DNA from: CADEEN01 sp963706685
GTDB taxonomy: Bacteria; Pseudomonadota; Gammaproteobacteria; Burkholderiales; Burkholderiaceae_C
NCBI GenBank assembly: GCA_963706685.1
Contig: CAVPMY010000017.1
Coordinates: 248,001 to 312,000 of the forward strand
Length of the DNA: 64,000 nucleotides
Direction of reading: 5' to 3'
Shown here in pieces: positions 24,451 to 32,080 of the stretch. The translations under genes were made by a program, and so were the position numbers. Position 1 is the stretch's first letter; every line of letters begins with the position of its first letter. The notes beneath the pieces were generated by a model that saw nothing but the letters and a program-made list of their open reading frames with translations, did not search any database and was not told the origin of the DNA.

Positions 24451-25449
24451 ATGACCGAGCGCCGCAACGCCCTCACCCCCGACGCTTTGCTGATGATGGA
24501 CACCATCGCCCGTGCCGGCAGCTTTGCCGCCGCGGCGCGCGAACTCGGCAAGGTGCCGTCGGCGCTGACCTACAGCGTGCGCCAGCTCGAAGAGGCGCTC
24601 GACGTCTTGTTGTTCGATCGCCGCTCGGGCCAGGCCGTGCTCACCGCCGCCGGCGACGAGTTGCTGCGCGAGGGCCGCCGCCTGCTCGCCGAGATGGATG
24701 CGGTGGCCAACCGCGTGCGCCGCGTGGCCTGCGGCTGGGAGACGCAGCTCACCGTGGCCGCGGATGGCGTGATCTCGCGCATCACGCTGTTCGAGTTGTG
24801 CGAAGCGTTCTATGCGGTGCGTCCATCGGACAACCGTGACGAAGGCCCCGCCACGAGATTGCGCTTGCGCACCGAGGTCATGGCCGGCACCTGGGAAGCG
24901 CTGCTCTCGGGCGAGGCCGATCTGGCCATCGGCGTCAACCTCGATGCGGCCAGCGCACCGTCCGGTATCGAGCAGCGGGTGCTCGGGCAGGTCGACTTCG
25001 TCTTCGCGGTCGCCCCGCACCATGCGCTGGCTGCGCACGATGGCCCGATCGGCGATGACGAGTTGCTGCGTCATCGCGCTGTGGCCGTGGCCGACTCGGC
25101 GCGCCGCAACGAGCCGCTGACCTTGCACCTGCTGCCGGGCCAGGAGGTCTTCACCGTGGCCACCATGCAGGCCAAGGTGGAAGCGCTGCTGCGCTGCCTG
25201 GGCAGCGGCTTCGTGCCCGAGCCGATCGCGCGCGAACACATCCGCGCCGGTCGCCTGGTGGTCAAGGACGTGCAACGCGGCGACCCCAGCGCACGCATGG
25301 GATATGCGTGGCGTGCGGGTGCGGCGCCGGATCCGAAGAAGCCGCCGCAAGGCCTGGCGCTGGGCTGGTGGCTGCAGCAACTCGACAGCGAGACCACGCG
25401 GCGCGCACTGCTGGAGCGGCACGCGGGGCTGCCGACCGCCGTCGATTGA
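24451..25449 (+). CDS. LysR-family transcriptional regulator
   Basis: A 332-residue LysR protein. The helix-turn-helix lies at about residues 10-65 (LLMMDTIARAGSFAAAARELG, PSALTYSVRQLEEAL, LFDRRSGQAVLTAAG), then a co-inducer domain. A Pro-Lys-Lys-Pro extension (PDPKKPPQG) near the C-terminus is unusual but present in the YhaJ-like branch, members of which act next to pirin/DoxX genes. It is divergent from the pirin operon and probably regulates it. Its stop overlaps the gluQ start (ATGG within TGATGG), so gluQ is probably transcribed with it. Confidence 0.9.
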   Translation: MTERRNALTPDALLMMDTIARAGSFAAAARELGKVPSALTYSVRQLEEALDVLLFDRRSGQAVLTAAGDELLREGRRLLAEMDAVANRVRRVACGWETQLTVAADGVISRITLFELCEAFYAVRPSDNRDEGPATRLRLRTEVMAGTWEALLSGEADLAIGVNLDAASAPSGIEQRVLGQVDFVFAVAPHHALAAHDGPIGDDELLRHRAVAVADSARRNEPLTLHLLPGQEVFTVATMQAKVEALLRCLGSGFVPEPIAREHIRAGRLVVKDVQRGDPSARMGYAWRAGAAPDPKKPPQGLALGWWLQQLDSETTRRALLERHAGLPTAVD

Positions 25450-26333
25450 TGGCAGGCTACTGCGGCCGCTTCGCACCGAGCCCGAGCGGCCCGCTGCACG
25501 CCGGCTCACTGGTGGCCGCGCTGGCCAGCTGGCTCGATGCGCGCGCCCACGGCGGCCGCTGGCTGGTGCGCATCGAAGATGTCGATGGCCCGCGCACCGC
25601 GCCGGGCGCTGAGGCCGAGATCCTGCGCCAGCTGCACGCCCTGGGCTTGATCGCCGACGAGCCGCCGCTGCGCCAGAGCGAACGCGGCGCCCGCTATGCG
25701 AGCGCACTGCAGCGTCTGCGCAGCGCGGAGCTTGCCTACCCTTGCGGCTGCACGCGCCGCGAGATCGAGGCCGAACTCGCGGCGCTCGGAGCGCCCGCAC
25801 AGCGCGGCGCCGAAGTGGTCTACCCCGGCACCTGCCGCAACGGCCTCAACGGCAAACCGGCACGCGCCTGGCGCCTGCGCTGCGGCGACGGCGTGCACAT
25901 CGCCTGGCACGACCGCCGACTCGGCGCACAGACACAGGACGTGACGAAGACCGTCGGCGACTTCGTGCTGCAACGCGCCGATGGTCCGTGGGCCTATCAG
26001 CTGGCGGTGGTGGTCGACGATGCCGAACAAGGCATCACCGATGTCGTGCGCGGCGAAGACCTGGCCGACAACACGGCGCGCCAGATCCACCTGCAACACC
26101 TGTTGGGACTGCCCACGCCGCGCTACCTGCACACGCCGCTGCTGTGCGACGCGCGTGGCGAGAAACTCAGCAAGAGCAACGGTGCAGTGGCGCTCGATGT
26201 GCGCGACCCCCTGGCGGCGCTGAACGAGGGCGCGCGTGTGCTCGGCGTCGATGTCAGCGCGGCCCCGACGGTCAGCGCCTGGCTCGACAAGGCCACGGCC
26301 GCCTGGCGCGAGCGTTGGATCAGGGCCTGTTGA
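25449..26333 (+). CDS. gluQ: Glutamyl-Q tRNA(Asp) synthetase
   Basis: A 294-residue truncated class I synthetase, matching GluQ/YadB length (about 290-310) and lacking the anticodon-binding domain. It has the HIGH-like motif in FAPSPSGPLHAGSL, zinc ligands in YPCGCTRRE and YPGTC, and the KMSKS-like KLSKSNG. The enzyme glutamylates queuosine in tRNA-Asp rather than charging a tRNA. The ATG overlaps the LysR stop by one base. No dksA gene, the common neighbour in gammaproteobacteria, is present here. Confidence 0.93.
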   Translation: MAGYCGRFAPSPSGPLHAGSLVAALASWLDARAHGGRWLVRIEDVDGPRTAPGAEAEILRQLHALGLIADEPPLRQSERGARYASALQRLRSAELAYPCGCTRREIEAELAALGAPAQRGAEVVYPGTCRNGLNGKPARAWRLRCGDGVHIAWHDRRLGAQTQDVTKTVGDFVLQRADGPWAYQLAVVVDDAEQGITDVVRGEDLADNTARQIHLQHLLGLPTPRYLHTPLLCDARGEKLSKSNGAVALDVRDPLAALNEGARVLGVDVSAAPTVSAWLDKATAAWRERWIRAC

Positions 26334-26419
26334 CGCTCCCGCAGGCGCGGCATGCGCGGACAGCGAACGGCAATGCCGCTCTTGTGGCGACGGCTCTTCT
26401 GGATGACCTCGAAGCCGGG

Positions 26420-26552
26420 TTCGATGGCCAGCGTCGGCATGTGCATGCGTCAGCACCGCGCGCGAAACCTGCCGCCACGGGTCGATGTGAAAATCACCCG
26501 CCGGGCAAGAAAGGCCCTCGGCTCGCCACACGATCAGATCGGCGTTGTCAGC
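26420..26552 (-). pseudogene. N-terminal remnant of a metallo-beta-lactamase-fold exonuclease (ligase-associated type)
   Basis: The minus strand encodes about 44 residues, including NADLIVWRAEGLSCPAGDFHIDPW and AVLTHAHADAGH, which closely resemble the start of DNA ligase-associated MBL-fold exonucleases (GDFHIDPW, then THAHADHARxGH). The second metal-binding motif lacks its His-Ala-Arg stretch, and similarity ends right after it; downstream the frame is unrelated and runs into gluQ antisense. No start codon is evident. I read it as a gene remnant at the edge between gluQ and the FKBP gene. Confidence 0.5.
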
Positions 26553-26608
26553 AGCCCTCGGCGCGAGTGTGTCGCATCGTCATCAACCCTTCATCACCAG
26601 GAGCCCCC

Positions 26609-26965
26609 ATGCCCACGACCCCCAGCGGCCTGCAATACGAAGACAGCACCGTCGGCAGCGGCGCCACCGCCAAGGCCGGCAGCGAAGTCACCGTGCACTA
26701 CACCGGCTGGCTGCACGACCCGACGGCCAAGAACAAGCGCGGCAGCAAGTTCGATTCGAGCAAGGACCGCAACGCACCCTTCAAGTTCGACCTCGGCGCC
26801 GGCATGGTGATTGCCGGCTGGGATGAAGGCGTGCAAGGCATGCAGATCGGCGGCACGCGCGTGCTGACGATCCCGCCGCAACTGGGCTACGGTGCACGAG
26901 GCGCCGGCGGCGTGATCCCGCCGAACGCGACGCTGGTGTTCGAGGTCGAGTTGCTGGGGGTGTGA
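26609..26965 (+). CDS. FKBP-type peptidyl-prolyl cis-trans isomerase
   Basis: A 118-residue single-domain FKBP without signal peptide. Conserved active-site residues are present: VHYTGWL, KFDSSKDRNAPFKFDLG, VIAGWDEGVQGM, and YGARGAGGVIPPNATLVFEVELL at the C-terminus (shown in part). It catalyses proline isomerisation in the cytoplasm; length and sequence match the small FKBPs of betaproteobacteria. An AGGAG sequence precedes the ATG at 26609. It is monocistronic: gluQ ends 275 bp upstream, and cassette-like DNA starts 170 bp downstream. Confidence 0.93.
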   Translation: MPTTPSGLQYEDSTVGSGATAKAGSEVTVHYTGWLHDPTAKNKRGSKFDSSKDRNAPFKFDLGAGMVIAGWDEGVQGMQIGGTRVLTIPPQLGYGARGAGGVIPPNATLVFEVELLGV

Positions 26966-27132
26966 ACGTCGGTCGGGCGTGGCGATCGATGGATGGATGG
27001 ATTTTCTGCCATACGATGTCAGGGCGCTCGCAGGATTGATACGCATATTGAAAGGCCGACAGAGACCCGAGAAACTCATGCACCGCTCGCTGCTTCGACC
27101 ACCTTCGGCTCGGCGTCAGATAAACGCTATTC

Positions 27133-27144
27133 GTTAGGCGGCAC
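27133..27144 (+). other. Integron-type recombination core site (GTTRRRY) at the left edge of cassette 1
   Basis: GTTAGGC followed by GGCAC. It matches the GTTRRRY core (R') of integron attC/attI sites, preceded by ATTC as in the second site at 28280. Nine bases of the presumed cassette start (27136-27144) are exactly complementary to GTGCCGCCT at 27624-27632, as expected for the paired ends of a gene cassette. No integrase gene or matching R'' site is visible to the left. Confidence 0.5.
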
Positions 27145-27147
27145 ACA

Positions 27148-27195
27148 ATGACACCGCGCGCTCGATTGCCAGTGACCCGAGGAACCCAAAGGTGA
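27148..27195 (+). CDS. 15-residue leader peptide overlapping the GFA gene start
   Basis: ATG four bases after the cassette edge opens MTPRARLPVTRGTQR, ending at a TGA that overlaps the GTG start of the GFA gene (GGTGA). Short leaders that deliver ribosomes to a cassette gene lacking a good ribosome binding site are known in integrons. Whether this one is translated is unknown. Confidence 0.3.
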   Translation: MTPRARLPVTRGTQR

Positions 27196-27584
27196 TACAC
27201 GGAAGCTGTCTCTGCGGTGCTGTGCAGCTTGAAATCCAAGAGCCGCTCGAGCACTCTCCGGAAGCCTGCCACTGTTCGCAGTGCAGAAAGCAGACCGGCA
27301 ACTACTGGACAGGCATCAACGTACGGCGGACTGCGCTTCAAGTACGGGGCGCAGAGTCAGTCAGGTGGCACCAGTCGTCCGAGAAGGTTCAGCGCGGCTT
27401 CTGCTCGATCTGCGGCTCGACGCTGTTCTGGAATCCGACCATCGAGGGGTACAAGTGGACAGCCGTCGCGATGGGATGCATCGACACTCCACTGAGTCTT
27501 AAGATCGCGAAGCACACCTTCGTTGGCGACAAAGGAGGCTACTACGAGATCACCGACGACGCGCCTCAAAGTCAGGGGTTCTGA
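27192..27584 (+). CDS. GFA/CENP-V family zinc protein (glutathione-dependent formaldehyde-activating-like), cassette 1
   Basis: A 130-residue protein with the zinc pattern of the GFA fold: GSCLCGAV, CHCSQCRKQTG and GFCSICGSTLFW. Family members include the formaldehyde-glutathione adduct enzyme Gfa, but most are of unknown function. The start is GTG at 27192. A 15-codon leader frame (27148-27195) stops across this GTG, so translation may be coupled. Base composition is lower in GC than the neighbours, and the gene lies between integron-like core sites, so I consider it an acquired cassette gene. A second GFA-family gene lies at 32081. Confidence 0.82.
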   Translation: MIHGSCLCGAVQLEIQEPLEHSPEACHCSQCRKQTGNYWTGINVRRTALQVRGAESVRWHQSSEKVQRGFCSICGSTLFWNPTIEGYKWTAVAMGCIDTPLSLKIAKHTFVGDKGGYYEITDDAPQSQGF

Positions 27585-27632
27585 GCACGTGTACCACCAA
27601 TGCCGTCCCGCTGCTGAGCGATAGTGCCGCCT

Positions 27633-28201
27633 CTCAAGAAACTCCTCCCAAGTAGTTGATCTACCGGCTGCTTTTCAAGCCGCGGCAATCGGCACGACCT
27701 GCAGCCCCAACTGCTGCGCACGTCGGTTGAGGTTGGCCACGACGCGTTGGCGATAGCGCTCCTCGTAGTAGGCCTGCCCGCGATGGGTGTACTCCTCGCC
27801 GCGAGTCAGCATCGCGTAGATCAACCGCGCAAGCTTGTGCGCAGCAGCGGTCACAGCTTTGGGCTTGTCCATCCGAGCGCACAGCCGGCGGTAGTACGCG
27901 CCGAGAGCCGACCGGCTCGTGCGCAGCGCCGCGGCCGCCAGCTTGAGCGCCTGCGAGGCGCGGTTGGCCACGCGCGCGCTTCTGCCGCTCATGACCTTGC
28001 CGCCGGTGATCTTGGTGCCCGGGCACAACCCGAGCCATGAGGCGAAGTGCTTGTCATCGGGGAACTTGCGCATGTCGGCGCCGACCTCGCTGACCTTGCC
28101 GTGTTCATCAACGCCGTGGACCGCGAAGACGTTCTTGGCGAGATCGACGCCGACGTGGACAATGCTCATGGACTTCCCCTTGTCGAGTGAGTTGATGAGA
28201 G
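27633..28201 (-). mobile_element. IS110/IS1111-family element, internally deleted
   Basis: About 570 bp holding a shortened transposase gene. Edges are set by the interruption of the attC-like site and are approximate. IS110-family elements have no conventional terminal repeats; a weak pair (ACTCCTCCC near 27651, and GGACTTCCCC at 28171-28180) may be subterminal. The IS1111-attC group is known to insert into attC sites, which fits this position. Confidence 0.55.
27675..28169 (-). pseudogene. IS110-family transposase, internal in-frame deletion
   Basis: A 164-residue frame. The first 25 residues (MSIVHVGVDLAKNVFAVHGVDEHGK) are the start of the DEDD/RuvC-like domain, and residues from about 26 on (ADMRKFPDDKHFASWLGLCPG, then the GRSARVANRASQALKLAA segment and RLARLIYAML-type helices) are the C-terminal transposase_20 domain. 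The 170 or so residues that normally lie between, including three of the four acidic catalytic residues, are missing, so it should be inactive. AAGGGGAAG precedes the start. Full-length relatives have about 340 residues. Confidence 0.8.
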
Positions 28202-28299
28202 AACTGCACTTCCCATCGTGGCACTCGTTGCCGCTCGCCGCTTCGCGGCTAGCTCGGGACGGGGAAGTCCCTTTCATTCGTTAGGCAGCAAGAACACCC

Positions 28300-28839
28300 A
28301 TGTCGCACTTCGCTGACGCCCTTCGCGCAACGTTGCCAGTTCCCTGCTTTGGTCGGCCATTCGTGTGCGACGGTTCACCAGAGAGCTGCCCGGTCGTAGT
28401 GATCGGCGAAAACCCAGCGACAGAAATGGGCGCGGACTGGTGGTCCTTCTGGGACGACACGCAAGGCTTCAACTATCCCGCCTGGGCAGCGGCATATGAG
28501 GAATCGAGGCTGCAGCAAGGGAAGGCGCGAGTGTCGAACACTCGCGCCCGCCTGAACCGACTACGGAAGAGCGGTGTCCGTTGTTTGGAGACCAATGTGT
28601 TCTTTAACGAGCGAGCAGGTGGTCCGGGTCGCGGCATAGCGAACAAGGATCTCTTGGACCTCGCTTTCGAGACACTTCCGAATGTTCGCTTTGTTATCGC
28701 GCACGGGAAGACTGCCGAGCATTACATTGGCTCTCGAGATATGCCAACCAGCATTGCCGCAGTCTTTCAGACCCGGCACTTCCGTTCAGAGTCCTATGCA
28801 GTTCTTGATCGTATCGCAGCGAAAATCCTTGCTGCCTAA
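28300..28839 (+). CDS. Uncharacterised cassette-borne protein, possibly uracil-DNA-glycosylase-like
   Basis: A 179-residue soluble protein. CPVVVIGENPATEMGADWWSFWDD near residue 30 resembles the VIGxNP motif at the start of uracil-DNA glycosylase-fold proteins, and FVIAHGKTAEHY later could be the matching strand and helix; this similarity is weak and I do not assign an activity. The gene lies exactly between TTAGGCAGCAAG (28281-28292) and its inverted copy CTTGCTGCCTAA (28828-28839), the latter ending at the stop codon. This is the layout of an integron cassette. GC content is lower than the surrounding genes. Confidence 0.6.
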   Translation: MSHFADALRATLPVPCFGRPFVCDGSPESCPVVVIGENPATEMGADWWSFWDDTQGFNYPAWAAAYEESRLQQGKARVSNTRARLNRLRKSGVRCLETNVFFNERAGGPGRGIANKDLLDLAFETLPNVRFVIAHGKTAEHYIGSRDMPTSIAAVFQTRHFRSESYAVLDRIAAKILAA

Positions 28840-29250
28840 TCGGGTAGCCAGGGGTTTCTAGCCCCCGGCCCCCACACCACCCACCGTGCGGGTCCGCAGT
28901 GGGCGGTTCAACAAGTCGGCGCGCTCGACGAAGTTTGCTCTCACGTGGTGTAGCCCTGGGCCTTGCACCACTGCGCTTTCACGCTGACCAAGCCCTGCGC
29001 TTTCAACCACGCGTTGGACAGCGCCTGCTGCAGTGCCGGGGTTCGCGCCATGTGCCAGCAGCTTTTGCTGCTGACGCCATGCTGGATGGCTGTCTTCAGG
29101 CTCACGCCCAAGGCCAGCAAGTGCTTGATCTTCGCGCGCACCCAGCGCCACTGTTTCCAGCAGCACATGCGCATGTGCCGTCTGATCCAGACGTCCAGCT
29201 CGGGCACCGGTCGCCATCCTGCACGCTACGCACGCCTCCAGCCTCCGCTC
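28840..29250 (-). mobile_element. 3' remnant of a group II intron, antisense to the cassettes
   Basis: The minus strand reads the end of a maturase gene, then a spacer, then GAACCGCCCACTGCGGAC and GTGCGGACC-type pairing followed by GGTGGGTGGTGTGGGGG and a short hairpin ending CTACCCGAT at 28839-28841. This is the domain V/VI end of bacterial group II introns. The 5' part of the intron is absent. Its 3' end touches the attC-like end of cassette 2. Group IIC-attC introns insert in attC sites in this antisense orientation. Confidence 0.72.
28941..29249 (-). pseudogene. ltrA: Group II intron reverse transcriptase/maturase, C-terminal fragment
   Basis: About 100 codons of the maturase-specific (X/GIIM) domain: GWRPVPELDVWIRRHMRMC, WKQWRWVRAKIKHLLALGV, TPALQQALSNAWLKAQGL, closely resembling the end of LtrA-like intron proteins (LDEWIRRRLR ... 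KQWK ... LGNAYL). A stop codon lies just upstream in frame and no reverse transcriptase domain remains, so it is a dead fragment. It ends 31 bp before the domain V-like sequence. Confidence 0.78.
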
Positions 29251-29274
29251 ATTTCCATCAATAGCCGTCGCGGC

Positions 29275-29661
29275 TCACCCCTGGGGAACGTCCTCGTGAA
29301 TGCAAAGGTAGTTCCCCTCCGAATCCTTGAACCAGGCCGCCTTTTCGGCGCCCAGCACGCAGACGTGGTCCACGGTCTTGAGGCCGGGGAAGTCGTAGTC
29401 TTCGAAGCGCACACCGGCTTTCTTCAACTGGGCGATGCTGGCGACAATGTCGGGCACTTTGAAGCTGATCGCAGTGTGGTCCGCCTTCGTACCCTCTGGC
29501 TTCGGAAACAAGGCCAGGGTGCTACCACCCACGGAGTAGACGAACTTGCCGTCGGGCTTGAATCCTTCAGGCTTCAGCCCTAGGCTGCTTTCATAGAACG
29601 CGCGTGCTCGCGCCATGTCGATAACAGGCAACATCGTCGTGACGGCGGCGTTGGTCAACAT
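29275..29661 (-). CDS. VOC-family (glyoxalase/bleomycin resistance-like) protein
   Basis: A 128-residue single-domain vicinal oxygen chelate protein. The pattern TTMLPVIDMARARAFYESSLGL at the start, a central HTAISFKVPDI (first metal-type His) and the C-terminal WFKDSEGNYLCIHED (Glu ligand) are typical. The substrate is unknown; relatives detoxify methylglyoxal-type compounds or bind antibiotics. It starts 137 bp from the divergent hydrolase gene and ends just right of the intron remnant. Confidence 0.83.
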   Translation of the reverse strand: MLTNAAVTTMLPVIDMARARAFYESSLGLKPEGFKPDGKFVYSVGGSTLALFPKPEGTKADHTAISFKVPDIVASIAQLKKAGVRFEDYDFPGLKTVDHVCVLGAEKAAWFKDSEGNYLCIHEDVPQG

Positions 29662-29797
29662 GATGAAGTCCTTTCGCTCCTACCGGCAACGGCCGCACCG
29701 AATCGGCGTGTGCTCGTGGGGCCGGGCAACGAGCATAGACCTGCGGGGGTTGAAACGCCAGATCGAAACGGCAGCACAAATCACTGAGCAACCAGCC

Positions 29798-30589
29798 ATG
29801 AATCAGAAGCAGCAAGCTCTACGCGCCGGCTACGCTCCCGTCAACGGCCTGCGAATCTATTTCGAGGTTCACGGCGTCGCGAACGACGCCACGCAACCGC
29901 CGCTCGTGCTGCTGCATGGCGGCGGCGACACCCTCCAGACGTCTTTCGGCCGGATCCTGCCGGCGCTGGCGGGCGGGCGGCAGGTCATCGCCTTCGAGCA
30001 GCAGGGCTACGGGCACACGGCGGATATCGCCGAGCGGCCGTTCAGCTTCGAGCAGTCGGCGGACGACACGGCGGCGCTGTTGGACCACCTGCACATCGAC
30101 AAGGCCGATCTCTTCGGTTTCAGCAATGGCGGCACGATCGCGTTGCAGGTGGCGATCCGCCATCCGAAAGTCGTGCGCAAGCTCGTCTTGGCATCGGCGC
30201 TGTCCAGGCGCGACGGTGCCTATCCATGGCTGTGGGAGGCGATGGCCAAGGCCCAACTGGAAAACATGCCCAAGGAATTGCAAGAGGCGTATCTCGAGGT
30301 TGCGCCGCAGCCCGAAAACTTGCGCCTGTTTCACGACAAGGCCGCCCAGCGCATGCGCGACTTCAAGGACATCCCGGCTGACGCCCTGCGTGGCATCAGC
30401 GCGCCGGCGCTCGTTGTCGTCGGCGACGCCGACGTCATCCGCCCCGAGCATGCCGTCGAGATGTTGCGCACCCTGCCGCAGGCGCAGCTTGCCGTGCTCC
30501 CCGGCACCGATCACCTGCAGGTGACCGCGCGCACCGGGTGGCTGGTGCCGATGATCGGCGGCTTTCTCGATGCGCCGGCGGCGAAGTAA
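29798..30589 (+). CDS. Alpha/beta hydrolase
   Basis: A 263-residue alpha/beta hydrolase with the oxyanion region LLHGGGDTLQTSF, nucleophile elbow GFSNGG (catalytic Ser), Asp in VVVGDADVIRPEH and catalytic His in GTDHLQV. No signal peptide. It resembles general esterases/haloperoxidase-like hydrolases; substrate unknown. The start at 29798 is preceded by AGCAACC without a strong ribosome binding site. Divergent from the VOC gene. Confidence 0.85.
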   Translation: MNQKQQALRAGYAPVNGLRIYFEVHGVANDATQPPLVLLHGGGDTLQTSFGRILPALAGGRQVIAFEQQGYGHTADIAERPFSFEQSADDTAALLDHLHIDKADLFGFSNGGTIALQVAIRHPKVVRKLVLASALSRRDGAYPWLWEAMAKAQLENMPKELQEAYLEVAPQPENLRLFHDKAAQRMRDFKDIPADALRGISAPALVVVGDADVIRPEHAVEMLRTLPQAQLAVLPGTDHLQVTARTGWLVPMIGGFLDAPAAK

Positions 30590-30700
30590 CGGCCACGGCT
30601 CATCGGCTTGCAATAGCCGTGCCTCGTTGGCAGACTTCGCGGAATGGCTTTCCTACTCCCTCGTCAGAGCGCATCAACGCACGCGTCAGAGGTCTACCCC

Positions 30701-31519
30701 ATGAACCCGCCCAACACCGATCGGTCGTTTGCAGGTTCGATTCCGCAGTTCTATGAGCGCTGTCTCGTACCGCTCATCTTCGAGCCCTATGCGAAGGAGA
30801 TGGCCACGCGCGTGGCCACGCTCTGCCCGTCCAACGTGCTCGAGGTCGCGGCGGGCACCGGCGTCGTCACGCGCGAACTTGCAGCCACGTTGTCCACCGC
30901 CACGCCGATCATCGCCACCGATCTCAACCAGCCGATGCTCGACCACGCCGCCGCGATCGGTACCGCCCGGGCGGTTGAATGGCAGCAAGCCGATGCGATG
31001 AGGCTGCCGTTTCCCGACAAGGTCTTCGACGTCGTCGTTTGCCAGTTCGGGGTCATGTTCTTCCCCGACAAGGCCGTCGCCATGGCGGAAGCACGCCGTG
31101 TACTTCGCCCGGGCGGAACGTTCGTCTTCAACGTATGGGATCGGATCGAGCAGAACGAGTTTGCCGATGCGGTGACCGCCGCCCTGGCCGACGTGTTCCC
31201 GGGCGAGCCACCCCGGTTCCTGGCCCGCACGCCCCATGGCTACCATGACCAAGCGGCCATCGGCAGCGACCTTGCGCAGGCTGGCTTCACGACGCCGGCA
31301 ACCTTCGATACCGTCGCAAGAAGCAGCGTCGCGGACTCGCCGCGCATGCCCGCAATTGCGTACTGCCAGGGCACGCCGCTGCGCAATGAGATCGAGGCCC
31401 GTGACGCCACCCGCCTCGAAGAGGCAACGGACAAAGCCGCAGCGGCGCTATCAAGGCTGTTCGGTTCCGGCAGCGTCGAAGGCCGAATCCAGGCGCATGT
31501 GGTGTCGGTGGCTCGCTAG
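30701..31519 (+). CDS. Class I SAM-dependent methyltransferase (UbiE-like)
   Basis: A 272-residue methyltransferase. The SAM-binding motif I is VLEVAAGTGVVTREL, followed by the acidic loop IATDLNQPML, DAMRLPFPDKVFDVVVCQFG (motif II/post-I) and EARRVLRPGGTFVFNVWD (motif III), all as in methyltransferase_11 proteins. The substrate is not evident. It follows the hydrolase gene by 111 bp on the same strand and may be co-transcribed. Convergent with the VOC gene at 31550. Confidence 0.86.
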   Translation: MNPPNTDRSFAGSIPQFYERCLVPLIFEPYAKEMATRVATLCPSNVLEVAAGTGVVTRELAATLSTATPIIATDLNQPMLDHAAAIGTARAVEWQQADAMRLPFPDKVFDVVVCQFGVMFFPDKAVAMAEARRVLRPGGTFVFNVWDRIEQNEFADAVTAALADVFPGEPPRFLARTPHGYHDQAAIGSDLAQAGFTTPATFDTVARSSVADSPRMPAIAYCQGTPLRNEIEARDATRLEEATDKAAAALSRLFGSGSVEGRIQAHVVSVAR

Positions 31520-31549
31520 CTGGCGTTGTATAGCGCGGCGAAGACGCGC

Positions 31550-32017
31550 TCACCGAGAGCCTGCGGTCACCGACGACTGCGCCATCCAGGGCGCCTTGCC
31601 AAAAAACGCTTTCACTTCGTCGTGGTGTGGTTCCGCGAAATGCAGCTTCTGGCCGCACGGATCGGCGACGTAGGTGATCAACCAGCCCCATGCGGTCACG
31701 ACAGGCGGTGTGATGACGACGCTGGGGTAGCGGGTTTGCAGCGCCAGCGAAGTCAAGTGGTCGTACCACGCCTGTGCGCTTTCGACCCAGAAATGGAGCA
31801 TGGCGTTTTTGGGCGGCTCGATGCCGTGGTGCAGTGTGACCAGAAAGCGCTGGCTGCCGTAGCCGGTAGCGAACTCGCTGGCGCTGCTGCCGTCGTCCCA
31901 AAGCTTGCTGAACCCGATCGCCGAGTAGAACGATTTCGTGTCTTCGTAGTTGTCGGGCGTGCAGATGACAAAGGGTCGAAAGTCCTTGATCGCTGGTGTG
32001 ATCGGGTTCTCGCTCAT
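31550..32017 (-). CDS. VOC-superfamily protein
   Basis: A 155-residue protein beginning MSENPITPAIKDFRPFVIC. The pattern PFVICTPDNYEDTKSFYSAIGF, the central LHFWVESAQAWYDH and the closing WGWLITYVADPCGQKLHFAEP (parts) are those of a single VOC fold domain; the first metal ligand His is not obvious, so it may be a binding protein rather than an enzyme. Unrelated in detail to the VOC protein at 29275. It is divergent from the second GFA gene with 63 bp between. Confidence 0.75.
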   Translation of the reverse strand: MSENPITPAIKDFRPFVICTPDNYEDTKSFYSAIGFSKLWDDGSSASEFATGYGSQRFLVTLHHGIEPPKNAMLHFWVESAQAWYDHLTSLALQTRYPSVVITPPVVTAWGWLITYVADPCGQKLHFAEPHHDEVKAFFGKAPWMAQSSVTAGSR

Positions 32018-32080
32018 GGGTGGCTCGACTCGGCGCTGGTAGCGCAGACTACTATGTTCTCCGGGCGCCACAGAAGAATC

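Larger units (their letters stand above)
27624..28286 (+). other. attC-like site of cassette 1, split by an insertion
   Basis: The left part is GTGCCGCCT (27624-27632), complementary to the cassette start at 27136-27144. The right part runs from about 28202 to GTTAGGC at 28280-28286 and contains a central stem (GCTCGCCGC-TTC-GCGGCTAGC, 28229-28249, one mismatch) and matching ACTTCCC/GGGAAGT arms. Joined together these would make an attC of about 90 bp with R'' (GCCTAAC-like) and R' cores. Between them lies an IS110-type remnant. Confidence 0.45.

Noticed and set aside
26123..26446. Minus-strand frame starting MHMPTLAIEPGFEVIQKSRRHKSG beside the exonuclease remnant
   Set aside because: Mostly antisense to gluQ; the first 35 codons are not recognisable as a protein.
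27000..27132. Search for an integrase gene or attI site left of the first core site
   Set aside because: Only non-coding sequence after the FKBP gene; no RYYYAAC partner or integrase fragment was found.
27675..28277. A longer transposase start at 28277
   Set aside because: The family starts at MSIVHVGVDLAKN (28169) with a good ribosome binding site; the extra N-terminal codons run through the attC-like DNA.
28858..29217. A 119-codon minus-strand frame overlapping the intron remnant
   Set aside because: It is a shifted frame of the maturase fragment and the domain V/VI RNA region with no own similarity.
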